A DNA stretch of 27,009 nucleotides, taken from positions 1-27,009 of the forward strand of contig JBBPSI010000294.1 in the NCBI GenBank assembly GCA_038093515.1, read 5' to 3'. A model generated the notes under the pieces. It saw only the letters and a list, made by a program, of their open reading frames with translations, had not been told where the DNA came from and searched no databases. This DNA is from Butyriboletus loyo (Eukaryota; Basidiomycota; Agaricomycetes; Boletales; Boletaceae). Within the stretch, counting starts at the first letter, position 1; every line of letters begins with the position of its first letter. Below are positions 9,138 through 18,313 of the stretch, in pieces. The position numbers were made by a program, and so were the translations under genes.

Positions 9138-9647
9138 TGTTATAATCATAACATTTATTTGTACACTTTCACTTTGGACTTAGTCGTTTTTCACTTTCAA
9201 AGGTCATGTGACATAGTGCACGTGATCGTGGGAACTTACATGTGATCTCTTGCTGACTAAGCATATGATGTCATGGCCTAGACCAGGCCTAGACTCTATG
9301 ACGTCACGACACATGTATTTAATCTCCGTTTACTTCTCTTCTTTATGATCCCCGCGCCTCGTGTGGTTAATCACCGTTGCGCTTCTCTTCTTTAGTCTAT
9401 CCATGTATAGTAGTTCATCTCACGCACAGCATGGTCTGTGCGCACTTCTGTACAATATATAAAGGCTTGTGGTTAGACTAGGATTCCCTAGTTTTAACCA
9501 CTTGTCTATTTGCTGGCAACAGTTGAGGACTAAGCTAGAACTCCTTGATCATATCTTGCCTGTGCTTTGTGTAGCGCAGCAACTGTGGTGGACCCCGTGT
9601 GACAGAGTATTCGTACTGGCATTCGACCGTGCGTTGCTTGTGTAACA
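9138..9647 (+). repeat. Solo LTR family A (510 bp) inside pol
   Basis: It begins TGTTATAATC and ends TGTAACA, with a perfect 5-bp TSD AATCT at 9133-9137 and 9648-9652. There is no internal element sequence, so it is a solo LTR left by LTR-LTR recombination. It carries a CRE site TGACGTCA (9299-9306), the dyad GCACAGCATGGTCTGTGC at about 9424-9441 and TATAAA at 9458. It is the best-defined copy for fixing the family A ends. Confidence 0.95.
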
Positions 9648-10825
9648 AATCTGGTTCGCTGCTTCGTCTCTGGCTGCGCTGTATGTCAGGTGCATAAAGT
9701 TAATACCCATCCCACTATTCCCCCCTCACTCCTTTGGCCAGCGTGGCCTCTCGTCCCTTCGAACAGGTGTTGGTCGACCTCATCACCGGTCTCCCTCCCT
9801 CTTTGGGTTATGATTCAGTCATGGTCGTGGTAGACCATGGGCTTACGAAGGGGGTAATTTATTCCCCTTGCAACAAAGACATTGATGCAGCAGGAGTCGC
9901 CAAATTATTTTTCAAAACTGTCTTCCTCCGCTTCGGCCTACATTCCTGATGCATCTCTGACAGAGGCCCTCAGTTTGCATCTGCTTTCGCTAGGGAACTC
10001 GCAAGACTCCTAGACTACGACCTCGCCCTCTCCTCTGCCTACCACCCCCAGACTGACGGTGAAACCGAACGGGTCAACCAGGAATTGGAGACTTACCTAC
10101 GGATCTTCTGTGACGGTCACCCGGAACGATGGGCCGAACTCCTTCCTATGGCAGAGTTCTCCCACAACTCCATGACCCATTCGTCAACCAACATGACGCC
10201 CTTCTCCCTGATGGTCGGGTATGAACCGAGATCGTATCCTCCAATTGGAAAGACGTTCCTCCCCGCCCTCGAGTCCAGACTCTTGGAACTCACAGGAGCC
10301 CGAACGGAAGCTTTGGAAGCCCACGAGAAGGCACAATGATTGATGAAAGAGTGGATCTCATCCAAGTTCTGCCCGTGGAAAACAGGGGATAAGGTTTGGC
10401 ACGAAGGGCACAACCTTCAACTCAGGTACCCGTCTAAAAAGCTCACCCCAAGACGGGAAGGACCGTTCGAGATCGCACAGGTTGTCTCCCCTGTGGCATA
10501 CAGACTCCGATCACCACCAACCTGGAAGATCCATGACGTCTTCCATGCGTCGTTGCTGACTCCTTATCGCAAAACGGCGGAACATGGTCCGAATTTCACA
10601 AATCCTCCGCCGGAAGAAATAGACAGAGATGAAGAGTACGAGATCGATCGGATCCTATCACATCGCGGCTCCAAGGGACGCCGCCAATTCCTTGTGTCCT
10701 GGAAAGGGTATTCCGCAGCCGAAAACACCTGGGAACCAAATGGGAACCTGGTCCATGCACAGGCCTTGCTTAAGGCTTATAAGCTGCGCCACCCCAAGGA
10801 TTTTCCCTCCCCATCTTCGCAGTAA
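9648..10825 (+). pseudogene. pol: Ty3/gypsy Pol, C-terminal part: integrase core and chromodomain
   Basis: This continues the integrase zinc finger (CAVC pair near 9676-9687) after the LTR A insertion. The DDE core is complete: VDLITGLP, SDRGPQFAS and QTDGETERVNQE. A GPFEIAQ/KIHDVFHASLL C-terminal region follows, then a chromodomain (YEIDRILSHRGSKGRRQFLV, SWKGYSAAENTWEP) near 10635-10740. Damage consists of a 1-base frame change in a run of six C at 9720-9725 (seven would restore the frame), TGA at 9947 and TGA at 10337. Both TGA sit at likely arginine sites. The end is TAA at 10823-10825. Confidence 0.9.
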
Positions 10826-10834
10826 ACAACCAAG

Positions 10835-12094
10835 ATGGCCATTCCCCCTGCTGAAAATAATGCCGCTGATAACAATGAAAACCTTCCCCTTCTGCCACAG
10901 CCCCCAGTCCGCTCTTCACGTCTTCCTGTTTCTTCCCGCCGCGTTCTCTATGCTGCCGTCCTTGAAAATCCTGTCGCCACATATGCGCTCGAACAGCGCA
11001 TGGACTTCACCGGGGACTACGTCCTCCGCACCCTCGCCTCCCTCTACCACTCTTACGCCCTCGCCCGTACCGTCCATACTCGCCTATGCCCAGATAACCA
11101 GCCGCCCGTTTACGCCGCCGCCCTTGAGTCCTCCCTGATGGAGGCTAGGGGATACACCCTCGACATCCTCCACACTGAAGGCTTTGGCTACATGGTTGAT
11201 CAACTCTTGCCAGGTATTCTGGCCCCAGTCCTCCGTCCCATCCTCATCGCGCTTGCTCCTAGGGAGCGGCAATTCTACCTTCACTCTGCCGACCGCATTG
11301 GCTACCTTCGCCCCATGGCTCGCGGCCCCAATCCTGTGCCTCGTCCTCCCCCGGCAAGATCTCCTCTGCCACTATCTGTACCAGCGCCATCCACCCAGGA
11401 GTCTCCCGCAACCACACTGGTAGTGGATTTGTCTCATGAGACAACAGGAGAATCCTTGGAGTCCTTTCAGACCGACGTTGATGAGCCCCAGGTCGCTCGT
11501 TGACACTCCCCCCTACCTCCTCATACAGTGCATCGCCAACCTCGCCAGGCATTACTCCAGGCCGGAGCCATCCCCGGGTCGGTCACCCTTACCGCCGCAG
11601 GACGAAGAATTGCCAACAGAGCTGTCCGCTCTGTCACCCCCCAACTGCCTACTCGATGTGGCACTCCCGCCATCCAGCTCATCCCTCATGTCACCTCCCC
11701 CACCGCCGCAGCTGGTGGCTCTAATGACTCTTCGTACGTACCCACACCTCCCTATCTCCCCGGTTGGGGCACTCGTGATTCCCCTATCGTCATCGACGAC
11801 CGATCCCCTGGTCCCAGCCCAGGCCCTGCTCAACCTTGCCTCGTCCGCCCGCAGCTCTGCTTCGAGTGCGGGACCGTCGGTCACTTCCACAGGGAATGCC
11901 CCAACTACACCTGTCCCTTTTGCCACCAGATCGCCCCTGGTCATATACAGGAGTTTTGCCCAGAGCGTGTCTGCGGCTTATGCGGCGCCATTGGCCACAT
12001 CGTTGCCAACTGCACTTTTCGGGACGACACATGGGTGGACTTCGATGGCGACGACACTTACAATAATGACTTCAATGAGGGAGCGTCTCAATGA
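10835..12094 (+). pseudogene. Additional ORF downstream of pol: zinc-knuckle protein, one internal TGA
   Basis: About 419 codons start at ATG 10835 in good context (AAGATGG), three codons after the pol stop and in the same frame as the pol end. The first half (residues 1-170) is a probably helical region with no recognised domain. A Pro/Ser-rich linker follows. The C-terminus has three CCHC zinc knuckles in tandem: CFECGTVGHFHREC, CPFCHQIAPGHIQEFC and CGLCGAIGHIVANC. The tail is acidic (DDTWVDFDGDD). A single TGA at 11501 splits the frame, and the reading continues in frame on both sides. The CCHC array suggests RNA or single-stranded DNA binding, like a second nucleocapsid. It is not env-like, since there is no signal peptide and no clear membrane anchor. 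Its function is unknown. Confidence 0.8.
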
Positions 12095-12131
12095 GGGGAG
12101 TTTTCAAGTAGTGGAGTTGGAGTCTCCACCA

Positions 12132-12145
12132 TGGGAAGGGGGTAA
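12132..12145 (+). other. Polypurine tract of family D element
   Basis: TGGGAAGGGGGTAA directly precedes the TGTTACGG start of the 3' LTR. It is the expected plus-strand primer. Confidence 0.75.
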
Positions 12146-12571
12146 TGTTACGGTAGTGGTATACTTTTTCCACCCACTACCACTCGGACTACTTCACTCG
12201 CCTAGCCTTTCACTAGTGCCCTTTGAGCGGTATGAACCGCTTTAGCTTAGGTCATCATTTCTCATGCATGGATGCACTTTCTTTCATACTCCAGAACTCT
12301 CTGGAATATTCCTTCCTCATTTGTAGTTTCCTTCTCGCGTCTCGATTAGGAACTTGGTCTGTGCGCAGACTCCAGTAGTATAAAGGCCCGGCCTTTACAC
12401 CATGTACACTATCTAGTTCTACGCAGCAATCTGCTAGCAATTAGTTCACTTCCAGACTCTTAGTGTGCGCACTAAGGCATAGTCTGAGACTCACCCAGAA
12501 TCGTCTCTCGAGTCTCAAGGCCACTCCAGAGTGCCTCCTCGCTGTTCTGATTGTTAGCGCCCAGCATAACA
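12146..12571 (+). repeat. LTR family D, complete 3' LTR (426 bp)
   Basis: It begins TGTTACGGTAG and ends AGCATAACA. The promoter motif is at 12354-12364, TATAAA at 12379 and the transcript start ATCTAGTTCT at 12411-12420 (again 32 nt apart). Compared with the 5' LTR it differs at six sites, all transitions and five of them within CpG/TpG/CpA dinucleotides. One of these breaks the palindrome around the TATA box. Confidence 0.92.
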
Positions 12572-13145
12572 GCCTGTGCCACTGCCAAAATAAATACTGG
12601 CATCTGCACCACCACCAAAAGAGACCCCTGTGGAACCCAAGGAGGAGATGACCCCTGGGGCAGAACTAAAAAAATCAACAATGACTACTGATCAGCTGAT
12701 TGCCTTATGGAAGAAGAAGTCCAAGGCCCAAGATGAAAAGGAACTGGCTGTCGAAATGAAGCTGACATTAAGGAGATCAAAATGAGCAGTCTCACCAGCA
12801 GATCTACATCCTCAGACTACCCTGGCTTCGCGACACCAACCCCAATATAGACTGGATGACTGGTAGAGTCGCATTTCCAGATCAGCCAACAACGAGACGC
12901 CCTGATGATCCCTGGGCAATTATGCAGTGCTATCTTGTCCAATACCTCAACATGGATCCAGACATGAGGATAGCCCAACTATGGAAGAAGCACCTAGATC
13001 AGAGCGCAAGATGAACGTACAATGTTTGTAAAGCAACAGTATCAACAGAGATAGCTGCCAAGGAGGAAAACCCGAAGAAGACACTCCCAGCACAGTACAA
13101 AGGATTTGAAGATGTCTTTGAGAAGAAGAATCTCAATGAGCTTCC
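12572..13145 (+). pseudogene. Ty3/gypsy gag-pol fragment (third gypsy copy), internally deleted
   Basis: Bases about 12660-12790 give a gag-like start (TTDQLIALWKKKSKAQDEKE). From about 12798 the reading switches to the protease-to-reverse-transcriptase linker: YILRLPWLRDTNPNIDW, PDDPWAIMQCYLVQYLNMDP, then FEDVFEKKNLNELP. This aligns by eye with the same region of the family D element (LWLREANPVIDW, FADVFDKKNTEELP). The protease itself is missing, TGA occurs near 13012, and the fragment is cut at 13145 by a reverse LTR A. Confidence 0.78.
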
Positions 13146-13611
13146 TGTTATGACCAAAGGAGTAATCCTATCAGAACGTTTCCACAAGTGGTTCCACTAC
13201 AAGTTGCAGAGCTACACAAAGCTCTGGCAGAGGTTTATAGATTTTAGCAAAGTCCTTAGTCCCTCAACTGTTTCCAGTGATCAAGACAAGTGGTTAAAGC
13301 TAAGGGATCTTAGCTCAAACCACAAGCCCTTATATATTGTACAAGATGGTGCACAGACCAAGCTGTGCATGTGATAAACTACTATACATGATTAGACTAC
13401 AAAGCCAACAGTGATCAGAAAGAAGAGAAGTAAACGGAGATTAAATACATGAGGTATGATGTCATAGGCTCTGTTCTAGATTCTGATCACATGTACAGTG
13501 GCTCAAAAAACTGTCTGCATGTTTGCATGTTTTACATTAAATATCACTCAATGCAATAACCCCTGATCCTAACCCTAGGCAGTGGGTGTATGAAATAAGG
13601 TACCTGCCCTT

Positions 13612-14582
13612 TGTTGTGCACCATCTTTCAATGGCGCACACTTCAAGCCATCTCCTAAGAGACAGCGCAAAACACTCGCAGGGCCCAAGCCTGTTCTGAC
13701 GTGTACTCGCAGGATACTACTCCTGGCAATTCTAACCAGTGAACCAGAACCACTGATACCACCTCACTACCAAAGATAGCAAAGCATACAAGTGATAAAG
13801 ACTGGGGGGACCCAGGCTTCACTGGCCTTGTACTTATAGATTACAGAGAATGTGCACGGACCAAGCTGTGCGTCATCCTTATCTATCTACTATAATATAT
13901 AAGTACATAGTACGTTCCATGAGAGAGTTCTCAGGGAGCGGACATTAAAGATAGAAGCATTCGTGAGAGAGTTCTCATGAAGCGGAGATGAAAAGAATGG
14001 AAGCTGTCATGAGAGGGTTCTCACACAGCGGAGATGAAAAGAAGCAAGATTGATCTATCAAGATACAATTCACCAAAAAGAGAAAGAAGACAGAAAGATC
14101 TATTAAGATACAATCTGTATGAAAGCGTCCGAGATCGAGATCTGAGGATCAAGACCTATGAAGCGGTAATTAAAGGAATGGAAGGTATACAGTGATTAAA
14201 GAAGAGCGGAACCAACGAGGATCACCATATGGGGATAGATGAGATTGGGAAGACAAAGGAAACGTCTAAGTCCACGATTGTGTAGAGAGAGGATTGTAAC
14301 TAGTAGGGCTAGGGTTAACAATAGGGAAAACCCTAACTAAGAGGTCTACTAGTATGCAACGATTGTCCCAGGATAGGATGTCACATGATGTGGCTTCCCA
14401 CGGTCACATGGTATCATGTGATAACGGTCACGTGACTCTCGTCATAGGAAATGAAGGAGAAGAGTCCAAGTCTAAACAATATGACTGGCTCTAGTGTTCA
14501 AGTGTAGTCTGTATAGTGCAAAGTGTAATAAAATGTTTGTAAAGTGTCTATAAAGTTCTCGTGATATGATATGATCATAACA
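13612..14582 (-). repeat. Solo LTR family C (971 bp)
   Basis: It begins TGTTGTGCACC and ends TCATAACA, with a perfect TSD CCCTT at 13607-13611 and 14583-14587. The promoter motif (GCACAGCTTGGTCCGTGC on the minus strand, near 13866) and a TATA-like TCTATAAG (about 13831-13840) show minus orientation. U3 contains a three-unit tandem repeat. A TCACGTGAC site lies near 14424. There is no coding sequence. Confidence 0.88.
13918..14050 (-). repeat. Three tandem units (44-46 bp) in U3 of LTR C
   Basis: Units start with GAGAG at 13921, 13965 and 14011. Each holds a near-palindrome TGAGAGAGTTCTCA followed by AGCGGA and an A/G-rich tail. They lie upstream of the TATA box in the LTR's own orientation, like enhancer repeats. 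A fourth, degenerate unit may follow. Confidence 0.75.
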
Positions 14583-15110
14583 CCCTTGGCCTTCTATTGG
14601 CCCAGGGATTAGGTAATATGGATAAGGTTTGATGGAATGTCAGCTATTTTAATATGACAGGTCATGCAGACAGTTTTTTGACTTTAGGTTTTGATCACAT
14701 ATATTAGACCCTAGATGCTGTAATATCATTACATACTTCCATCAAGGGTCCTATTATGTCACCTTTATGTAACTGAGTGTCAGCCAACATATATAAACCC
14801 CATTCTCTTATGTTCATTTTCTCATTGTCACCATGAAATCCATTTTCACCTCTCTAAGACAAAATATTATCTCTTTCTCCTCTCTTGGCCTTTCAACTAG
14901 GAAGATTGCCTCCCAGACTGGCCTAGGGAAGTCTACTGTGGCTAGGGTACTCCAAGAGATCCAACCTGACAAGGAGAAGCTCCATGCTGGCTGTCCTTCT
15001 AAGTTACTCCTATCAACAAATGTGCTATTGTCCAGCAAATCATTACTGGCAAGGCCAAAAATGCAGTCCAGGCTACAAATTCCATCAATTCCATCATTGA
15101 ACCTCCCATC

Positions 15111-15928
15111 TGTTACAGTTTTACCCCTAAGCATACCCAGCCACTCGTTTTCCCACGCTCATGCGTCCCCGCCGCCCCCGCCGTCTCGCGATGCCGCCCA
15201 TCGCCTGCTCCCTAGTTGCCTAGTGGACGTTATCCACTTCCCCGGTCATTCTGCGAGTCTCAGTGATGCTACACTGAGATAGCCCCTGTCTTGTCGCCCT
15301 GTTGGGCCAGACCCACAGTTGAGCTGTCGTGTCCTTCTTTTCTTGACCAATGACATTTCTTGCATCACGTGACTAGCACGTGATTAGATTACGACGCATC
15401 AGTACCTTCGCGTCGAGACCCATATCCAAGGGCTCCACTGTTCGCGTCCCCTTTGCCCTGTGGGCCGCACCTTGTGGACATCGTCACTTCGTCTTCTGCT
15501 CTTCTCATTCGCTGACGATGTCGCCACTTTACTCGGAGCTTCGCTCCCTCATTACCGGCACTTTGCCGCTCCTCCCTTTGCCGTTATGACTCACATCGAC
15601 TCATAACCCCTTGCCCTCGCTGCCACGCACAGCTCGGTCTGTGCACGTTATGTATTCATATATATACTCACACTTAGACTAGTACCAGTTCCCTAGCTAA
15701 TTCTACGCATCTATCAAGTGCATAATAATCTAGCAATATACCCTTCTCTTGCTGATAAAGCCGATAAGAGTCTGCTCAATCTCGTCTGGTCGCTACCACT
15801 CGACATCTCAAGACACTTGCTCAGCAGAAGCCCAATAGTGCCATCTACACGAGTCGGCCACTTTCCTCATTAGGCTCGAGCCCCTAGAAGTGCTCGCTCG
15901 CTAGCTATTGTGCACTACCAGCGTAACA
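15111..15928 (+). repeat. Solo LTR family B, copy 1 (818 bp)
   Basis: It begins TGTTACAGTTTTACCCC and ends GCGTAACA, with a perfect TSD CCATC at 15106-15110 and 15929-15933. It carries two E-boxes (TCACGTGACTAGCACGTGAT near 15365), the dyad GCACAGCTCGGTCTGTGC near 15627 and a TATATATA promoter near 15659. There is no internal element sequence. Confidence 0.94.
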
Positions 15929-16161
15929 CCATCCCCTCACATACAGTGAGAAAAGACCTCAAGAAGGGTGCATTTAAAGGCTGTGATGAAGCAGAAGAAA
16001 TGTCTTCTTCCAATTGGCCCTAGAAAAAGTTGATTTGCCTTTGCTCTCAAGTATCAATAAGGACTGTAAGAGGATTATTTGGTTGGATGAGACCAAAATA
16101 AATAGAATTGGGTCAGATGGACAGGAGTGTATGTGTGGAAAAACAAGAGAGAGAGCCTAAC

Positions 16162-17496
16162 TGTGACAGTTTTACCCCTAAGTGTACCCCACCACTCGTT
16201 TTCCCATGCTCATGTGTTCCCACCGCCCCCGCCATCTCACATGCCACCCATCGCCTGCTCCCCTAGTCGCCAAGTGGACACCATCCACTTTCCCAGTCTT
16301 TCCGCAAGTCTCAGTGCCGCTACACTGAGATAGCCCCTATGCTGTCGCCCTGTCGGGCTGGACCCACAGCTAAGCTGTCACGTCCTCTTGTTCTTTATCC
16401 AATGACATTTGTTACATCATGTGACTAGCACATGACTAGATTACAACATGTCTTGACTAGCACGCCGAGACCCGTAATTAAGGTCTCTGCTATTCGTGTC
16501 CCCTTTTCCCTGTGGGCCACCTCGTGGACATTGTCACTTCGCCTTCTGCTCTTCCCATTTGTTGATGATGTCGCCTTCTTGCTCAGAGCTTCGCTCCCTC
16601 GTTACCGGCACTTTGCCACTCCATCATTTGCCATTATGACTCGGACAGACTCATAACCCTTTGCCTTCACTGCCATGCACAGCTCGGTCTGTGCACAATA
16701 TCTATTGGTATATATATGCGTACTTAGACTAGTACGAGTTCTCTAGCTAATTCTATGCATCTACCAAGTGCCTAGCAATCTAGCAGTTGTTATAATTGTA
16801 TCTCTTATAAACAGACTTTACATTCAGACTTCGTCATATTTCTCTTTCAAAAGGTCACGTGACTCAATACACGTGATCGTGGGATTATACATGAGACCAT
16901 AGGCTGACTAAGCATATGACGTCATGGTCCAGACTGGCCCAGATTCTATGATGTCACGTCTCATGTATTTAATCTCTGTTTACTTCTATTCTTTTTGATT
17001 GCTGTCAACTTCTTTTTGATCGCCATCGACTTCTATTTAATCTCCGTTGACCCTGGCTTCTTCTCATATGTACATGTATAGTAATTAGTCTCACACACTG
17101 CTTGGTCTGTGCACATTTTCCTGTAATATATAAAGGCTTGTGGTTTGGGCTAGGATTCCCTAGCTTTAACCACTTGTCTTATTTGCTGGCAACAGTTGAG
17201 AGATTAAGGCTAAGAGCTATCCTCATTACCTCACCAGCTACTGTGTTTAGCTGCAATAGTCGCGGGAACCTGTGTGCTCTGATAACTCACATTGTCATAA
17301 CAGCAGTATACCCCTCCTGCCGATAAAGCCGATAAGAGTCTGCTCGATCTCATCTGGTCGCCACCACACGACATCTCGCCGACACTTGCTTTGCAGAACC
17401 CCGATAGCGTCATCTATGTGAGTCGGCATCTTCCTGATTAGGCCCAAGCCCCTATTTGAGCACTCGCTGCTAGTTGTTTTGCATACCAGCGTAACA
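16162..17496 (+). repeat. Solo LTR family B, copy 2, split by a solo LTR A
   Basis: It begins TGTGACAGTTTTACCCC and ends GCGTAACA, with a perfect TSD CTAAC at 16157-16161 and 17497-17501. LTR A at 16788-17302 interrupts it after the promoter region. Without that insert and its duplication it is about 815 bp, like the other B copies. It has fewer CpG sites than copy 1, suggesting greater age. Confidence 0.93.
16788..17302 (+). repeat. Solo LTR family A (515 bp), innermost insertion
   Basis: It begins TGTTATAATTG and ends GTCATAACA, with a perfect TSD GCAGT at 16783-16787 and 17303-17307. It keeps CACGTGACTCA, CACGTGATCGTG and one CRE site TGACGTCA (16917-16924). The promoter motif CTTGGTCTGTGCAC is near 17102, with TATATAAA about 25 bases further on. 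Confidence 0.95.
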
Positions 17497-18008
17497 CTAA
17501 CTGCCAGAGAAGTTAAAGATACAGTCAAGTTTGGAGCAAGTTTCCTAATGGTATAGGGCTCAATGGAGTGGGGGCTTTAAGTGAGGTTGAGGGGAGGATG
17601 GATGGTGAACAGTATGTGTAGGTTCTAGAGGAAGAATTGCTATAACACATGGAGAAATCTGGAATTTCTCAACATGATATCACTTTTCAGCAGAATAATG
17701 ATCCAAAACATACCTCCAAAATAGCCCAGAATTGGTTTGAGGAGCAAGGAATCAATGTTCTGGATTGGCCTGCACAATATCCAGACCTCAACCCCATTAA
17801 GCACACTTGGAATCACCTCAAAAGATGTCTCTCAGCTTATAACAGTGCTTTTTCAGGAGTTCATCAATTATGGGAAAGGGTGGTGGTAGAGTGGGAGAAT
17901 ATTTCTGTGGAACAGTGTCACAATGGATAGAAAGCATGCCTAGAAGAGTTAAAGCAGTTATCAAGGCCAAGGGAGCTCATACCAAATACTAGATAGTTGG
18001 ATTTTTGT

Positions 18009-18222
18009 AAAGTCAAACAACTGTCTGCATGACCTGTCATTTTAAAATAGCTGATATTCCATCAAGACTTATCCATATTACCTAATTCCTGGGCCAATAG
18101 AAGGCCAAGGGCGGTTACCCTATTTCATACACCCACCGCCTAGGGTTAGGATCAGTGGTTATGGCATTGAGTGATATTTAATGTAAAACATGCAAACATG
18201 CAGACAGTTTTTTGAGCCACTG
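18009..18222 (+). repeat. Right terminal inverted repeat of Tc1 element 1 (214 bp)
   Basis: Reverse complement of the left terminus. Mirrored 19-bp boxes lie at 18013-18031 (inner, one mismatch) and 18197-18215 (outer). Confidence 0.88.
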
Positions 18223-18313
18223 CATAATCCCACGATCATGTGCACTGAGTCACATGACCTTTGAAAGTGAAGGGAGAAGTCCGAAAGCATGGAAATAATA
18301 TAGTATTATAACA

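Larger units (their letters stand above)
5157..12571 (+). mobile_element. Ty3/gypsy chromodomain retrotransposon with extra ORF (LTR family D)
   Basis: The order is truncated 5' LTR, primer site, gag, protease, reverse transcriptase, RNase H, integrase, chromodomain, an additional zinc-knuckle ORF, polypurine tract and full 3' LTR. It is about 7.4 kb as seen and about 6.9 kb without the solo LTR A at 9138-9647. It is much richer in G+C and CpG than its surroundings. The two LTRs differ at 6 of 220 comparable sites (about 97% identical), all transitions. The first 206 bases of the 5' LTR are missing, so no TSD can be checked. Confidence 0.93.
13496..14685 (+). repeat. Left terminal inverted repeat of Tc1 element 1 (214 bp, split by LTR C)
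   Basis: It consists of 13496-13611 plus 14588-14685 and matches the reverse complement of 18009-18222. Two copies of a 19-bp box lie at its edges in opposite orientation: outer 13503-13521 and inner 14663-14681. They are likely transposase-binding sites. Confidence 0.85.
14833..17992 (+). pseudogene. Tc1/mariner transposase of element 1, inactivated
   Basis: A cut-and-paste DD34E transposase in three pieces. 14833-15110 holds the helix-turn-helix N-terminus (LSTRKIASQTGLGKSTVARV). 15934-16161 is the middle with several frame changes (WLDETKINRIGSDG keeps the first Asp). 17502-17992 is the catalytic C-terminus ending KGAHTKY before TAG at 17990. Two solo LTR B copies separate the pieces. In the C-terminal piece the second catalytic Asp is Asn (FQQNNDPKHT, usually FQQDNDPKHT) and the catalytic Glu is Lys (DLNPIKHTW, usually DLNPIEH). 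The copy is therefore dead apart from its insertions. The start ATG at 14833 is followed directly by the helix-turn-helix region, as in relatives. Confidence 0.88.
13496..18222 (+). mobile_element. Tc1/mariner transposon 1, interrupted by four LTRs
   Basis: The ends are CAGTGGCTCAAAAAACTG and its inverse. Flanks are TA at 13494-13495 and CA at 18223-18224; comparison with other LTR A copies shows the right one was TA. Removing LTR C, LTR B (first), LTR B (second, with LTR A inside) and one copy of each 5-bp TSD leaves about 1588 bp, a normal size for a Tc1-type element. Terminal inverted repeats are 214 bp each. The transposase is dead. Confidence 0.9.
13146..18313 (-). repeat. LTR family A, reverse orientation, split by Tc1 element 1
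   Basis: The left part (13146-13495, starting TGTTATGACC) and the right part (18223-18313, ending TATTATAACA) together read as the reverse complement of family A, about 439 bp without the insert. The promoter dyad GCACAG-N6-CTGTGC is near 13355 on the minus strand. The flanks CTTCC (13141-13145) and CAGCC (18314-18318) do not form a good TSD, and the hosts differ on the two sides (gypsy left, LINE right). Confidence 0.78.

Noticed and set aside
11552..11944. 130-codon minus-strand frame in the extra ORF region
   Set aside because: Shadow of the GC-rich plus-strand zinc-knuckle ORF; no domain.
10835..12094. Envelope gene in the extra ORF
   Set aside because: No signal peptide, no fusion peptide and no convincing membrane anchor; the three CCHC knuckles point to nucleic-acid binding.
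14304..14340. Telomere-like AGGGTT / AACCCT blocks
   Set aside because: Only one or two loosely matching units in opposite orientation inside LTR C; no tandem array.
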